A stretch of 32,090 bases of DNA from CAYQAE01 sp964415445 [NCBI: uncultured archaeon] (GTDB taxonomy: Archaea; CAYQAE01): assembly GCA_964415445.1 (NCBI GenBank), contig CAYQAE010000012.1, positions 1 to 32,090 of the forward strand, read 5' to 3'. The notes under the pieces were generated by a model, which worked only from the letters and a program-made list of their open reading frames with translations, made no database searches and was not told the DNA's origin. Position numbers and translations under genes: made by a program. Shown here in pieces: positions 1 to 8,815 of this stretch. How positions within the stretch are numbered: the stretch's first letter is position 1; every line of letters starts with the position of its first letter.

Positions 1-2
1 AG

Positions 3-194
3 GGAGCGGGTGGTGGCACGGGGGGCGGTGCCTGGGTAAGGCCTGTGGCTGTGGTTATTATTCACAAGCAAGAGGTGAGGGTGGAGCCTATCCGGGGAGG
101 TCTGTCAACGGCCGTGGAAAGAGTGGGTGAGGCAATTCCTCGAATGGTAGAAAGAACTGTGGAGAAGTGGCGGGAGGGGAAAAAGGAAGGTTAG
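3..194 (+). CDS. C-terminal fragment of a GerW/YtfJ-like protein (5' truncated)
   Basis: An open frame enters from the left edge and ends at TAG 192-194, giving 63 residues. It starts with a glycine-rich stretch (GAGGGTGGGA), then a hydrophobic strand (WVRPVAVVII), a short EVRVEP strand and an amphipathic helix with IPRMVERTVEKW. That order (Gly-rich loop, PVA-hydrophobic strand, VR.xP strand, terminal helix) is what I know from the end of GerW/YtfJ sporulation-type proteins. G+C over 1-180 is about 60% (108 of 180 by hand count), twice that of the rest of the window, and the codons are G/C-ending. This points to a high-G+C bacterial source, either a mis-joined read or a transferred piece. 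Family call from memory of the pattern; fairly sure it is coding, less sure of origin. Confidence 0.6.
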   Translation, partial: GAGGGTGGGAWVRPVAVVIIHKQEVRVEPIRGGLSTAVERVGEAIPRMVERTVEKWREGKKEG

Positions 195-2413
195 AGATAA
201 TTGTGGATAATAATTCTCCTGAAGTATCTAATTATGGAGGATATGGTAGTCATTATTATATTCAAGATCAACTTACAAATATTACTCTAAATATTACCGA
301 TTATCTAGCTGGTGTAAATATAAGTTTAATTACGATTTATAATATAACACATCCGAATTTAGTTGAAAATGAAACTTTGAATATTAATTCAGAAGGTTTA
401 TACTATTATGAATTAGATCCAACTACTTTAGCCGATGGAAATTATAGCACGCAAATTTTTGTAAATGACAGTATCTCAAATTATAATTTTGTAGATGGAC
501 CCACTATATTTATTGATAACATTAAACCAAGTTTAGTTAATGCATCGGTTAGCTTAGATACTTTAGAATCAGGAGATGTTTTTGATATTCTTTTGAATTT
601 AAGTGATGATTGTCCAGGTAGTGGCTTATATAATATAACTTTAATAGTTAATGCATCTGGATTTGGAGAAATTAGACGTAATTATTCTATATCTGAGTTT
701 TCAGAAGAGAATATTTTTTATAATGAATCTATTATTCTTTGGAATACATTAAATTATCCTGCGGATACTTATGATATATACGTTATTATATATGATAGAG
801 CCCTAAATTCTAATTCAACTTATGCTACATCCTTTACTATCGAAGATTTTACCCCACCTGTGATTAATTCATTAGAAGTTGATAATTTATATACTCAAAA
901 TGGAACTAATGTTACAATCATTGCAAATGTAAAAGATCCTGATTATGATTTAAGTGAAACTAATATCTCAGTATATGCCTATATTATAAATACTTCTGAT
1001 GATTCTCTAATTTATTCTTTAGAATTAGTTAAAAATAGTGAAGAATTCTTCGTGGGTAATTTATCTACTGATACATTTATAGGTGGGAAGTATATTATAA
1101 ATCTAACAGCGATTGATGCTGCATCAAATTATGGCTATAATAATTCTTCAATTTATTTCTATATTGATGATAGGGCCCCTGAGATAGATGTAAGTGGATT
1201 TGAAAATCAAGATTTTTATGCTAATGCAGGAGAAAAAATTACATTTTCTGATATCTCAATTAAGGATTATTTAGACGACAGTGAAACATTGCTACCTTTG
1301 TATAATTATTCTTTAATTTTAAACAATACACCTGAAGAGTTACATACTATTGATTTAGAATATGATTCTTCATCTGGAAATTATACTAAACAATGGATAG
1401 TTGAGGATATTGGTGTGGGTAAATTTAATATAACAGTTTTAGCATTTGATATGTCAGGTCGAAGTTCAATTTATTATACAAATGCTATTTTAGAGATTGC
1501 CGATGATGTTCCAATTATTAATTCTATAGAAGTTGATAATACTATCCAGTCAGATGATAAATTGATAATAAGTGTTGATGCATATGATGCTGGATCTGGT
1601 ATTAAGAATATTTCAATTAAATTAGATAATATTTTGTTAGATTATTATGAAGATGTTAATTCAATTGATAAAGAAATTTCAATTTATGAATTTAGTTTTT
1701 CAGAAGGAATATATACATTAAATGTTAATGTTGAAGATTATGGCGGAAATAGTGTATCTGATACATCAATTTCTATTATAATTGATGATAGCAATCCTGA
1801 ATACAGAAATTCCTTTAAGATGTTAGGAAACCTTATGGAAGATGATACTGAAATTATAGCAGAATCAGGTAGTCCTATTGTATTTTCACTAAAATCATAT
1901 GATGAATTAAGTGGTATTTTTGCAGATGGAGAGGGAGGATCATATATTGAAATAGTAGATAAAAATGACAATATTCAGACAAAAGTTTATTTATCTACAC
2001 AAAATGTCGATGATGATATATATTCTTTGGTATCTACTTGGATCCCTGCAAGTACAATGGAAGGAACTTATTATGTTAATTTAGTATTATGTGATAATTC
2101 TGGAAATAAAGAATATGTAGATGATATTGGGACTATTATTTTGAGAGCTACAGAATCTGAAGATAGTGGTGATCCAAGCGATGGAGATGGTAGTGGATCT
2201 TCATCTGAAGATGATTCACAATCTACCTTAGACGGAGAGAAATTAGCTCCTAATCTTTTAACTCCTGATGAGTTATGGAATCAATTAGTTGCAAATTCAG
2301 GAGATCAAGAATCAACTTTAGCTATAATATCTTCCTCATCTACCGAAGGTCAAACTGAAGGCACTTCTGATGATAGAGAAATTTTGATAGAAGAGTTTTG
2401 GCTAAATTTATAA
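195..2413 (+). CDS. Large surface protein with Ig-like repeats, N-terminus missing
   Basis: The frame can be opened from GTG 167, but that codon lies inside the GerW-like reading frame, so I place the archaeal part after about 195; no natural start or signal peptide is present. About 740 residues follow. Six times a strand such as IVDNNSPEV, FIDNIKPSL, IEDFTPPVI, YIDDRAPEI, IADDVPII or IIDDSNPEY recurs at about 94-112 residue spacing (near codons 12, 116, 226, 333, 445 and 539 counted from 167), marking tandem Ig-like/cadherin-like beta-sandwich units. Many Asn-X-Ser/Thr sites suggest an exported glycoprotein. Near residue 665 comes an acidic Ser/Gly/Asp linker, then about 60 residues with no membrane segment. 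It probably sits at the cell surface or in a larger complex. Function unknown. It converges with the next gene across a shared T/A-rich terminator. Confidence 0.75.
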
Positions 2414-2447
2414 AAAAAAGAAAAAAAGAGAAATTTTTATTTTTTAA
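2412..2447. terminator. Bidirectional terminator between convergent surface genes
   Basis: Only 23 bases separate the two stop codons. The plus strand has an A-rich run (2412-2430) followed by a T-rich run (about 2434-2446), so each convergent transcript ends in a U-tract, as archaeal RNA polymerase needs. No strong hairpin is needed or seen. Confidence 0.55.
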
Positions 2448-5076
2448 GTTTCCTAGCTATTAATCCTACAGGTCCTAAAATAAGACCTAAAAGTACTGTG
2501 GGCCCACATATTCCTAAAAATCCGCCATCATCGTCTTCATCAGGTAATTCTATCTCTGCAGATAAACCTATTTTGTTGTCATCTTCATCAATTTCTGAAA
2601 TTGATTCTTTATTATCTACCATTGCAGATATTGTAACTGTACCTTCACTTATTCCATGATCTGTCCAATTTAAGATTTTGTCTTTGTCTAAGTTTAGAGT
2701 CCATGATATTGTCTTTTGTTCACCTGAATATAAATCTACTGTTGTAGAATATATCAACAATTTGGTAGCTCCATCTTCGATATAATATCCAAATGATATT
2801 CCAGTTAAGTTATTGCTGCCTTCATTTTTGACAATAGATTCAAATGTGATTGAGATTCCATCTTTAAATAAAGTTGCACTAAGTGTAAAGTTTGAAATTT
2901 TTAGATTTGTGTCATTTATTGGTATTGCTCTTAGATAGATTTTTACTGTAAAATTATTATCCCATAAATAGTCTTCTTCAATTTCAATTGTAGTTACATT
3001 GACTTTAGTACCTTTTGTTACGTTGAATTTATGTGGTGTAAATTTTACTTTATTTGTCATATCAGATACGTTAGCAATGTATTCAGCTAACTCTAAATGT
3101 TTTACTATGCCTGTAGCATCTGTAGTTAAACCAGAATATTTTAGTATTCCATTTATATCTTCGATATCTACATTTGCACCATTAATTGGATTTGAAGCAT
3201 TATCGACTACTAATACATCTAATACCCATTTTACTTTAATCATTGCATCAGAGTTTGAGCTTGCTAATTCAATAACATCACTACTAAATTCAACGTTTAT
3301 CAATGTAATTTCTGCTCGTTTGGATTGATCACTTTCTACTTTAATTATTTTTTCAGGTATTGGGTCCGAAGGTTCTGTTCCATATACTTCTAACTTAAAT
3401 TTACTGTTGTTTGCTACAGAAAAACCATAATCTGTGAGATATAGTGTATCATCTTTTGTAACTAGGTCAAATTTAGAATTAATATCTACTTTTGCTAATA
3501 TTCCTACATAATAAGTATTGTTTGTTATATTCCAGATAGTATTGTCACTATGTATTTTTGCTTCTGCAGGTGATATGATACCTTCAAATACACAACCTAT
3601 ATCGAATGCTGTATATGTTGTAATATTTGAATCTGATATATATCCATGAAGTTTACTATCTCCGTCTGCTTTTATTAATACAGCCATGGCAATGCCTAAT
3701 TTTTTTAATGTTATATTTGTAGTTGAATTTTTATTCACAGAAATTAAAGTAGTTCTTTGTTCTTTAAATTTAAAATTATCGATGTATATCTGACTATTAG
3801 TTGTATTTTTTGTAGTAATTATTGGTGCAGGTATCTCTTCTGGCCCCATCATTGATTCAGATTGGAGCATTTCAACATTTACTATGTCCAATTTACCTTC
3901 CTTTGATAAAATTATCATTGGAATCGGTTCTGGTTCTTTAGGTCTTTTTGTATTTTCAATCATTTTTAACTTATAATTTGAAGGTTTGACGAATTTGTTG
4001 TCTTTTAAAGTCAATTTTCCCTCTACAATTAACCTTGTGTCCCAACTAGGATATTTGCTCGATACATTTTCAGATAATGTTATTTCTTTGCCTTCTGGTA
4101 TTTTTGTGGTTATATCAATTACAAGAAATCCCCAAAAATAATTAGTTGCATTAACAGAGATATCTATTTGTTTATACTTTTCATTATCTGTGGCATAAAA
4201 AGTATCATTTAATGCTGTAATATTTCCTTGATCTCCTGCTAAATTAGTGAAAAATCCTGATTTGTTTCCTGTAATTTTTATTTCATCTGATCCGTCATCT
4301 CCAATATCTATTGAAAGGTTATTTGCTTTTGATGCTTTTGTTATATTTACTTTAAATAGAAAATCTCCATCGGCGGCTGATATGTTGTTCCATTCATCTA
4401 TTACTAATGTCTCGTTTGTGCTTGCTATAGGGTCTATTGTAGGAGTAACACCCCATCCTGCAACATTATCAGATGAATTATTCCAATATATATTGCCTCC
4501 TTCTTCGTTAAGAAGTGTTATCCAATATCTACCTTCATCTAATACTGTAGGTGGTGTTCCTTCATAGTAATTTTTGAAATTATACCATTTTTGTGTTTGA
4601 AAATCACCTGTTAAATCTGTAGAAAAAAGAACTTCTTCCATATTACTTGAATATTTCATTGGCGGTGTATTGCTTCCGTTGTCTTTTGTTAAAAAAATTC
4701 TTAATTTTTTGTTAGTTGATTCATCAGACCACAAAAATAAACTTATCTGTTCTAAGAATATATCTTTTAATCCGTTTTCTGTGTCACTTTCTGTTATTTC
4801 AAAAGATTGTGCTTTTATAAAATCGCTTCTGTTTAATTTAGTAGTTGAATCACTATCTAAGGAATTATTTGTAATTATTTCATAACTACCCGATATTCCC
4901 CAAAAACCAATGTCCATCGTCACATTTACTAGCTCTGTATTATTTAATGCTGTCATATTTGCTTTTGTATTTTCATTACCAGGTATATTTGTCACTTGAA
5001 AAAGATTTGTAGAAGCTACACTAGATACACTGAAAATAATTGTTGCTAACATAAAAAAATATTTTTTGTATTTCAT
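2437..5076 (-). CDS. Surface protein with signal peptide, CARDB-like domain and CGP-type C-terminal anchor
   Basis: An 879-residue exported protein. The first 22 residues form a signal peptide (KYKK, then a hydrophobic core ending in SSVAS). The middle is beta-rich with many Asn-X-Ser/Thr sites. Around residues 630-720 there is a carboxypeptidase-regulatory-like segment (DNASNPINGANVDIEDING). Residues of about 728-840 resemble a CARDB domain (VKNEGSNNLTGISFGYYIEDG, closing with SEIDEDDNK). The end is an acidic spacer, then Cys-Gly-Pro at 857-859, a hydrophobic helix and a basic RKLKK terminus. This matches the CGP-CTERM sorting signal I know from Thermococcales, in which the protein is held in the membrane and perhaps processed or lipidated at Cys. 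Likely a cell-envelope protein; ligand unknown. Divergent from thiC. Confidence 0.8.
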   Translation of the reverse strand: MKYKKYFFMLATIIFSVSSVASTNLFQVTNIPGNENTKANMTALNNTELVNVTMDIGFWGISGSYEIITNNSLDSDSTTKLNRSDFIKAQSFEITESDTENGLKDIFLEQISLFLWSDESTNKKLRIFLTKDNGSNTPPMKYSSNMEEVLFSTDLTGDFQTQKWYNFKNYYEGTPPTVLDEGRYWITLLNEEGGNIYWNNSSDNVAGWGVTPTIDPIASTNETLVIDEWNNISAADGDFLFKVNITKASKANNLSIDIGDDGSDEIKITGNKSGFFTNLAGDQGNITALNDTFYATDNEKYKQIDISVNATNYFWGFLVIDITTKIPEGKEITLSENVSSKYPSWDTRLIVEGKLTLKDNKFVKPSNYKLKMIENTKRPKEPEPIPMIILSKEGKLDIVNVEMLQSESMMGPEEIPAPIITTKNTTNSQIYIDNFKFKEQRTTLISVNKNSTTNITLKKLGIAMAVLIKADGDSKLHGYISDSNITTYTAFDIGCVFEGIISPAEAKIHSDNTIWNITNNTYYVGILAKVDINSKFDLVTKDDTLYLTDYGFSVANNSKFKLEVYGTEPSDPIPEKIIKVESDQSKRAEITLINVEFSSDVIELASSNSDAMIKVKWVLDVLVVDNASNPINGANVDIEDINGILKYSGLTTDATGIVKHLELAEYIANVSDMTNKVKFTPHKFNVTKGTKVNVTTIEIEEDYLWDNNFTVKIYLRAIPINDTNLKISNFTLSATLFKDGISITFESIVKNEGSNNLTGISFGYYIEDGATKLLIYSTTVDLYSGEQKTISWTLNLDKDKILNWTDHGISEGTVTISAMVDNKESISEIDEDDNKIGLSAEIELPDEDDDGGFLGICGPTVLLGLILGPVGLIARKLKK

Positions 5077-5268
5077 AATTTGAAAAGTGAAATATAAAAA
5101 TATTAAAATGCTCTTAGTTGTAGTTTTTTATAAATTATATGTTTATTTAATATCTATCTCTTGTCATATTTGATAGTAACAAAAGAGTGATTTAGATAGG
5201 TATTCAAATATTCTATTATAAAATTTAATAAATAATAATATTTCTAATCAAATTAAGAGTGAAATATC

Positions 5269-6564
5269 TTGAATACATTAATGGATTTTGCAAAAAAAGG
5301 TAAATTGACATCCCAGATAAAAGAGATCTCAAAAAAAGAAGGAGTAAGTGAAAAATTCTTAATTAAAAATATAGCTAAAGGTAAAATAACTATTCCTAAA
5401 AATAAGATTAGGGAAGATCTAAATTTATTTGGAATAGGTAAAAATTTATCTATTAAGGTAAATGCAAATATTGGCACATCAAAAGATCACATTGATTTTA
5501 ATGAAGAGATAAAAAAAGCAAAAGTTGCCACAGAGTATGGTGCAGATGCAATAATGGATTTAAGTACAGGCGGAGACATTCAAAAACTTAGAAAAAAATT
5601 AGTTGAAGAGATAAATGTACCAATTGGAACTGTACCAATATATGAAGCTGCATTAAATGCTCAAAAAAAGTCAGGAGCAATTGTTGAGATGACAGAAGAT
5701 GATATTTTTGGGGCAATTTCTAATCATATCAAAGATGGAATTGATTTTTTGACAGTTCATTGTGGTATTACTAAATCTAGTGTTGAGACTCTAAAGGATC
5801 AAAATAGGTTGGCAGGGATAGTAAGTCGAGGTGGAGCATTTCACAGTGCACATATCCTTCACAATAATTGTGAAAATCCTCTATATAAAAATTTTGATTA
5901 TTTGCTAGATTTAGTTTATGAACATGATGTTACTCTAAGTTTAGGGGATGGTCTGAGGCCAGGTAGTATTTATGATTCAACTGATCGTGCACAAATTCAA
6001 GAATTAATTACATTAGGAGAGTTAGTTAAGCGTGCTCGCAAAAAAAATGTGCAAACTATGGTAGAGGGGCCAGGTCATATACCAATAAATGAGATAAAGA
6101 TAAATATCCAGCTTCAGAAAAAAATCTGTAACGACGCGCCTTTTTATGTATTAGGTCCCCTAGTTACAGATATAGCTTGTGGCTATGATCATATAACTTC
6201 AGCTATTGGAGGTGCCATCGCTGCAACATATGGTGCCGATTTCTTATGTTATGTGACACCTTCTGAACATTTAGGTCTTCCTGATGAGAGAGATGTCCGA
6301 GAAGGAGTAATAGCTTCAAAAATTGCAGCGCATAGTGCTGATATAGCTTGTGGTAGAAATATCAATTGGGATCATGATATATCTAGGGCAAGAAGAGATC
6401 TAAATTGGGATGCAGTAATTGAGGGATCTATTGATCCAAAAAGGGCAAGAAAAATACGCAAAAGGTCAAAGTTATCCCAAGAAGAAGTATGTTCAATGTG
6501 CGGGGATTTATGTGCAATTAAAACTGTTCGAGATTATATTAATTTAGATAAAAAAGAAAAATAA
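5269..6564 (+). CDS. thiC: Phosphomethylpyrimidine synthase ThiC
   Basis: Converts aminoimidazole ribotide to HMP phosphate, the pyrimidine half of thiamine, using a [4Fe-4S] cluster and S-adenosylmethionine in the cytoplasm. At 431 residues it has the length of archaeal ThiC. Recognisable segments are STGGDI, GTVPIYEA, FLTVHCGI, VSRGGAFH, SLGDGLRPGSI, VEGPGHIP and YVTPSEHLGLPD. The cluster cysteines are C408, C411 and C415 (C-x2-C-x3-C, one residue tighter than the bacterial C-x2-C-x4-C; I believe this is usual in archaeal forms). I accept the TTG start because GAGTGA at 5257-5262 lies six bases before it and the N-terminus NTLMDFAKKGKL fits the family; ATG 5281 is the alternative. No TPP riboswitch was seen upstream. 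A paralogue such as BzaF is possible but less likely. Confidence 0.93.
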   Translation: MNTLMDFAKKGKLTSQIKEISKKEGVSEKFLIKNIAKGKITIPKNKIREDLNLFGIGKNLSIKVNANIGTSKDHIDFNEEIKKAKVATEYGADAIMDLSTGGDIQKLRKKLVEEINVPIGTVPIYEAALNAQKKSGAIVEMTEDDIFGAISNHIKDGIDFLTVHCGITKSSVETLKDQNRLAGIVSRGGAFHSAHILHNNCENPLYKNFDYLLDLVYEHDVTLSLGDGLRPGSIYDSTDRAQIQELITLGELVKRARKKNVQTMVEGPGHIPINEIKINIQLQKKICNDAPFYVLGPLVTDIACGYDHITSAIGGAIAATYGADFLCYVTPSEHLGLPDERDVREGVIASKIAAHSADIACGRNINWDHDISRARRDLNWDAVIEGSIDPKRARKIRKRSKLSQEEVCSMCGDLCAIKTVRDYINLDKKEK

Positions 6565-6658
6565 TCCATTAATCGATTCATTTATTTAGAGAAAGCTATA
6601 TAATTTATATTATTTTAAATACCAATTTTTGTAGAACAAATATATATATTTAGGTATT

Positions 6659-6738
6659 TTTATCATCTCAAAAAAGCATTTTAGCTTTATTTAGAAACGT
6701 TTTTAAAATAGCATATTATCCCTTTATCATCTGAAAAA
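6659..6738 (+). repeat. Pair of 16-bp direct repeats upstream of the transporter gene
   Basis: TTTATCATCTCAAAAA at 6659-6674 recurs as TTTATCATCTGAAAAA at 6723-6738, 15 of 16 identical and 64 bases apart. A short inverted repeat (AAAGC, six bases, GCTTT) lies just after the first copy. The second copy ends 17 bases before the ATG. They could be paired operator sites for the transporter operon. Low complexity makes chance possible. Confidence 0.35.
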
Positions 6739-6755
6739 TCAATTAGGTTAGTACT

Positions 6756-8294
6756 ATGGCGATAGTTGAGTTCAATTTAAACCCACTTGATATTGTAATT
6801 TGTATTTTATGGATAGTGGTAGTACTAATGCTCGCCATGTATGGAAGCCGCTATTCACGAGGAACTTGGGTTGATTATATCCAAGGAGGGAAACGATTTC
6901 CTTGGTGGTATTTGGCTGTAGTTGAGAATGGTCAAAAAAGTGGTCGAGACCCGATTATTAATATGGCATGGGTTGCAGAAAAAGGTCTTTTGTGGGCAAC
7001 TCCTGTAGTTATTCCGTGGGGTTCATTTGCTAATTATTGGGTTACAAAAGTATTATATAGAACTGGAGTTATTACACTTCATCAATGGAATGATTTAAGG
7101 TTCGGTGGAAAACCAGGTGCTTTCTTGCGAGGATATTGGGCTTTAGCTTATCCTTTCTTGTTTAGAGCACCTCAGATGGGTATATCTTCTGCTTTGATGG
7201 GCAAACTATTGTTTACTATGATTGGAATTAGTAAGCTTCAGTGGATTGTATTTCAATTATATATAGGTGCATTTTTACTTCCAATGCTTGCAGGTATTTG
7301 GGGTATGACATGGAGTGCATTCCTGCAATATCCTGTCCTTTTAGCTATATGGGCAGTTTTAGGTTACTTTTCATGGACTAATATGGGTGGAATTACTGGT
7401 CTTATTGATGCAATGCGAGATCGAGGTGAGTTGGACAAACTCCAATTGTTTGGGTGGTCGACAGAGTTGCCCCTGGTTGTGTTCATTAGTCGGTTCTTAG
7501 GTTGGGGTTTCTGGCCCGATTTGATGAGGCCTGAGAAGTCATGGGAACTTTTTGGTTCAAAAAGTGAAGATGATGTTGTAGTCTATAATTATTTTGCAAG
7601 ACCCTTATTTCAATTTCCTCCACAGTGGGTAATGTTTCCACTAGCTTTTGCGGGATTAGCTTTATATCCTAATTTAGCAGATTATGAAACAATTTATGGT
7701 CAATTAGTTACTCAATTTATGCCTGTAGGTATGTTGGGTTTGTTGTTAGGTGCTTGGATTACACCTGAGCTTCTAACTGCACAAATTCCAAACATATGGG
7801 AGTCTGGGTGTTTTACCAACGATTTCTATAGGCGTTTAATTGCGCCAGGCAAAACCGATAGACATTATATTTGGATAACTCGAATTTGTATGCTTCTTAT
7901 GGCTTCAGAAGCCCTAGTATTTGGGGTATTGATTCAAAGCTTTACTAGGACGGTGATATTTTTACTGCTAGTTTGGATGCCAATACCAGGGGTGGGTGAA
8001 GCTCACTGGGTATGGTGGCGCTATGGTGGATGGTTGAATTTATTGATACCATGGTTGTCATTTCCATTTGCTTGGTTATTTACCCAGCTATTTGGAGATT
8101 TGCCTATATGGCAGCAGACTTGGTTGAAAACTATAGCAGGATTTATATTCTTTGTAGTATTAGCGTTTATAATTCCTCCATCGTCTGATGATTGTTTGAT
8201 GGACTTCTATCGGAGAACAAGACCTCCAGGATTTTGGGGGCATATTAGACTGAAAGTTGAAGAATTAGAAAGGATGGGAACACCAGGTTTATAA
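6756..8294 (+). CDS. Sodium:solute symporter (SSF) family transporter, Trp-rich
   Basis: A 512-residue polytopic membrane protein with roughly 11-13 hydrophobic segments. The N-terminal part (LDIVICILWIVVV, then DYIQGGKRFPWWYLAV) matches the SSF pattern of helix 1 plus the YFLAGRxxPWW loop. The segment MPVGMLGLLLGAW followed by GCFTNDFYRRLIAP around residues 335-370 matches the SSF signature in which a helix leads to FTNDIYKRFxxP. It would couple uptake of an unknown organic substrate to sodium. It has 33 tryptophans (6.4%), well above usual. The C-terminus FYRRTRPPGFWGHI resembles bacterial members. SD-like AGGTTAGT precedes the ATG. A one-helix protein follows after 18 bases and is probably its partner. 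Base composition is somewhat richer in G+C than its neighbours, compatible with transfer. Confidence 0.8.
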   Translation: MAIVEFNLNPLDIVICILWIVVVLMLAMYGSRYSRGTWVDYIQGGKRFPWWYLAVVENGQKSGRDPIINMAWVAEKGLLWATPVVIPWGSFANYWVTKVLYRTGVITLHQWNDLRFGGKPGAFLRGYWALAYPFLFRAPQMGISSALMGKLLFTMIGISKLQWIVFQLYIGAFLLPMLAGIWGMTWSAFLQYPVLLAIWAVLGYFSWTNMGGITGLIDAMRDRGELDKLQLFGWSTELPLVVFISRFLGWGFWPDLMRPEKSWELFGSKSEDDVVVYNYFARPLFQFPPQWVMFPLAFAGLALYPNLADYETIYGQLVTQFMPVGMLGLLLGAWITPELLTAQIPNIWESGCFTNDFYRRLIAPGKTDRHYIWITRICMLLMASEALVFGVLIQSFTRTVIFLLLVWMPIPGVGEAHWVWWRYGGWLNLLIPWLSFPFAWLFTQLFGDLPIWQQTWLKTIAGFIFFVVLAFIIPPSSDDCLMDFYRRTRPPGFWGHIRLKVEELERMGTPGL

Positions 8295-8312
8295 TATAAA
8301 AAAGGTGATAAT

Positions 8313-8570
8313 ATGCAAAAATGGATAGCTCGTGATTCACTAAGTTGTGCACTACTTGATCCAGGTAAATTATTCCTAAATTATGGCGTAGTGGGTATGC
8401 TTTTTGCGCCCTCTGAGGATTTAACTGGACTCGCTGCACCAGGACCTGAATGGATGAGTTGGAAGATAATCTCATTCATGTTATTTATTTTAGGGATATT
8501 TTTCTTATATATGTATAGATGGCATCTAAAATCAAATGATTTGTGGCCAACTTCAGAAATACCAGGATAA
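8313..8570 (+). CDS. Small one-helix membrane protein, probable partner of the SSF transporter
   Basis: An 85-residue protein with a perfect GGTGAT ribosome-binding site six bases before its ATG and only 18 bases after the transporter stop, so the two are surely co-transcribed. Residues 1-48 are mixed, with many Gly/Pro and LAAPGPEWMSW; residues of about 50-68 form a single membrane helix (IISFMLFILGIFFLYMY), followed by a short tail with RWHLKSNDLWP. It shares the Trp-rich character of the transporter. I know no characterised family for it. The tight coupling suggests an accessory or stabilising subunit, or a detached C-terminal helix of the transporter. Real gene: very likely; role: inference. 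Confidence 0.7.
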   Translation: MQKWIARDSLSCALLDPGKLFLNYGVVGMLFAPSEDLTGLAAPGPEWMSWKIISFMLFILGIFFLYMYRWHLKSNDLWPTSEIPG

Positions 8571-8595
8571 ATTCCTACTTTTTTCTTTTTTTAAT

Positions 8596-8781
8596 CTAAA
8601 TATTTCTAAAAAGATCAATTTTTATTAGAGGAGACATTTCCAGAGAGGTATAATTTTGGTTATTTTTTTCTCCTTCAATAATTTTTTCAGTATCATATGT
8701 TATAATATACCCTTCTTTTATACATTGTCATTGTAAACATTTTATCTCAATTAATATTTCATTTTGTCCTATTTTAATGAT
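8596..8781 (-). pseudogene. Possible gene remnant interrupted by one in-frame TGA
   Basis: On the minus strand a frame reads IIKIGQNEILIEIKCLQ, then TGA at 8728-8730, then about 43 coding-like residues (QCIKEGYIITYDTEKIIEG, ending KIDLFRNI) to a TAG at 8596-8598. There is no start codon in the upstream part and an in-frame TAA precedes it. The amino-acid content looks like a real archaeal protein, but in AT-rich DNA a chance frame of this size is possible. No family recognised. The rest of 8571-8815 shows only T-rich tracts. Confidence 0.3.
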
Positions 8782-8815
8782 TTATTATTGATATATTAGT
8801 TAATCAAAGAACAGA

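Noticed and set aside
5077-5268. TPP riboswitch upstream of thiC
   Set aside because: No CTGAGA-type element or matching second conserved block; the stretch is plain AT-rich divergent promoter DNA.
6489-6515. Loss of a ThiC cluster cysteine because spacing is C-x2-C-x3-C
   Set aside because: All three cysteines are present; the shorter spacing appears normal for archaeal ThiC as far as I recall.
8728-8730. TGA as selenocysteine codon
   Set aside because: No hairpin of SECIS type seen nearby, no start codon upstream and no known selenoprotein context; a gene remnant or chance frame is simpler.
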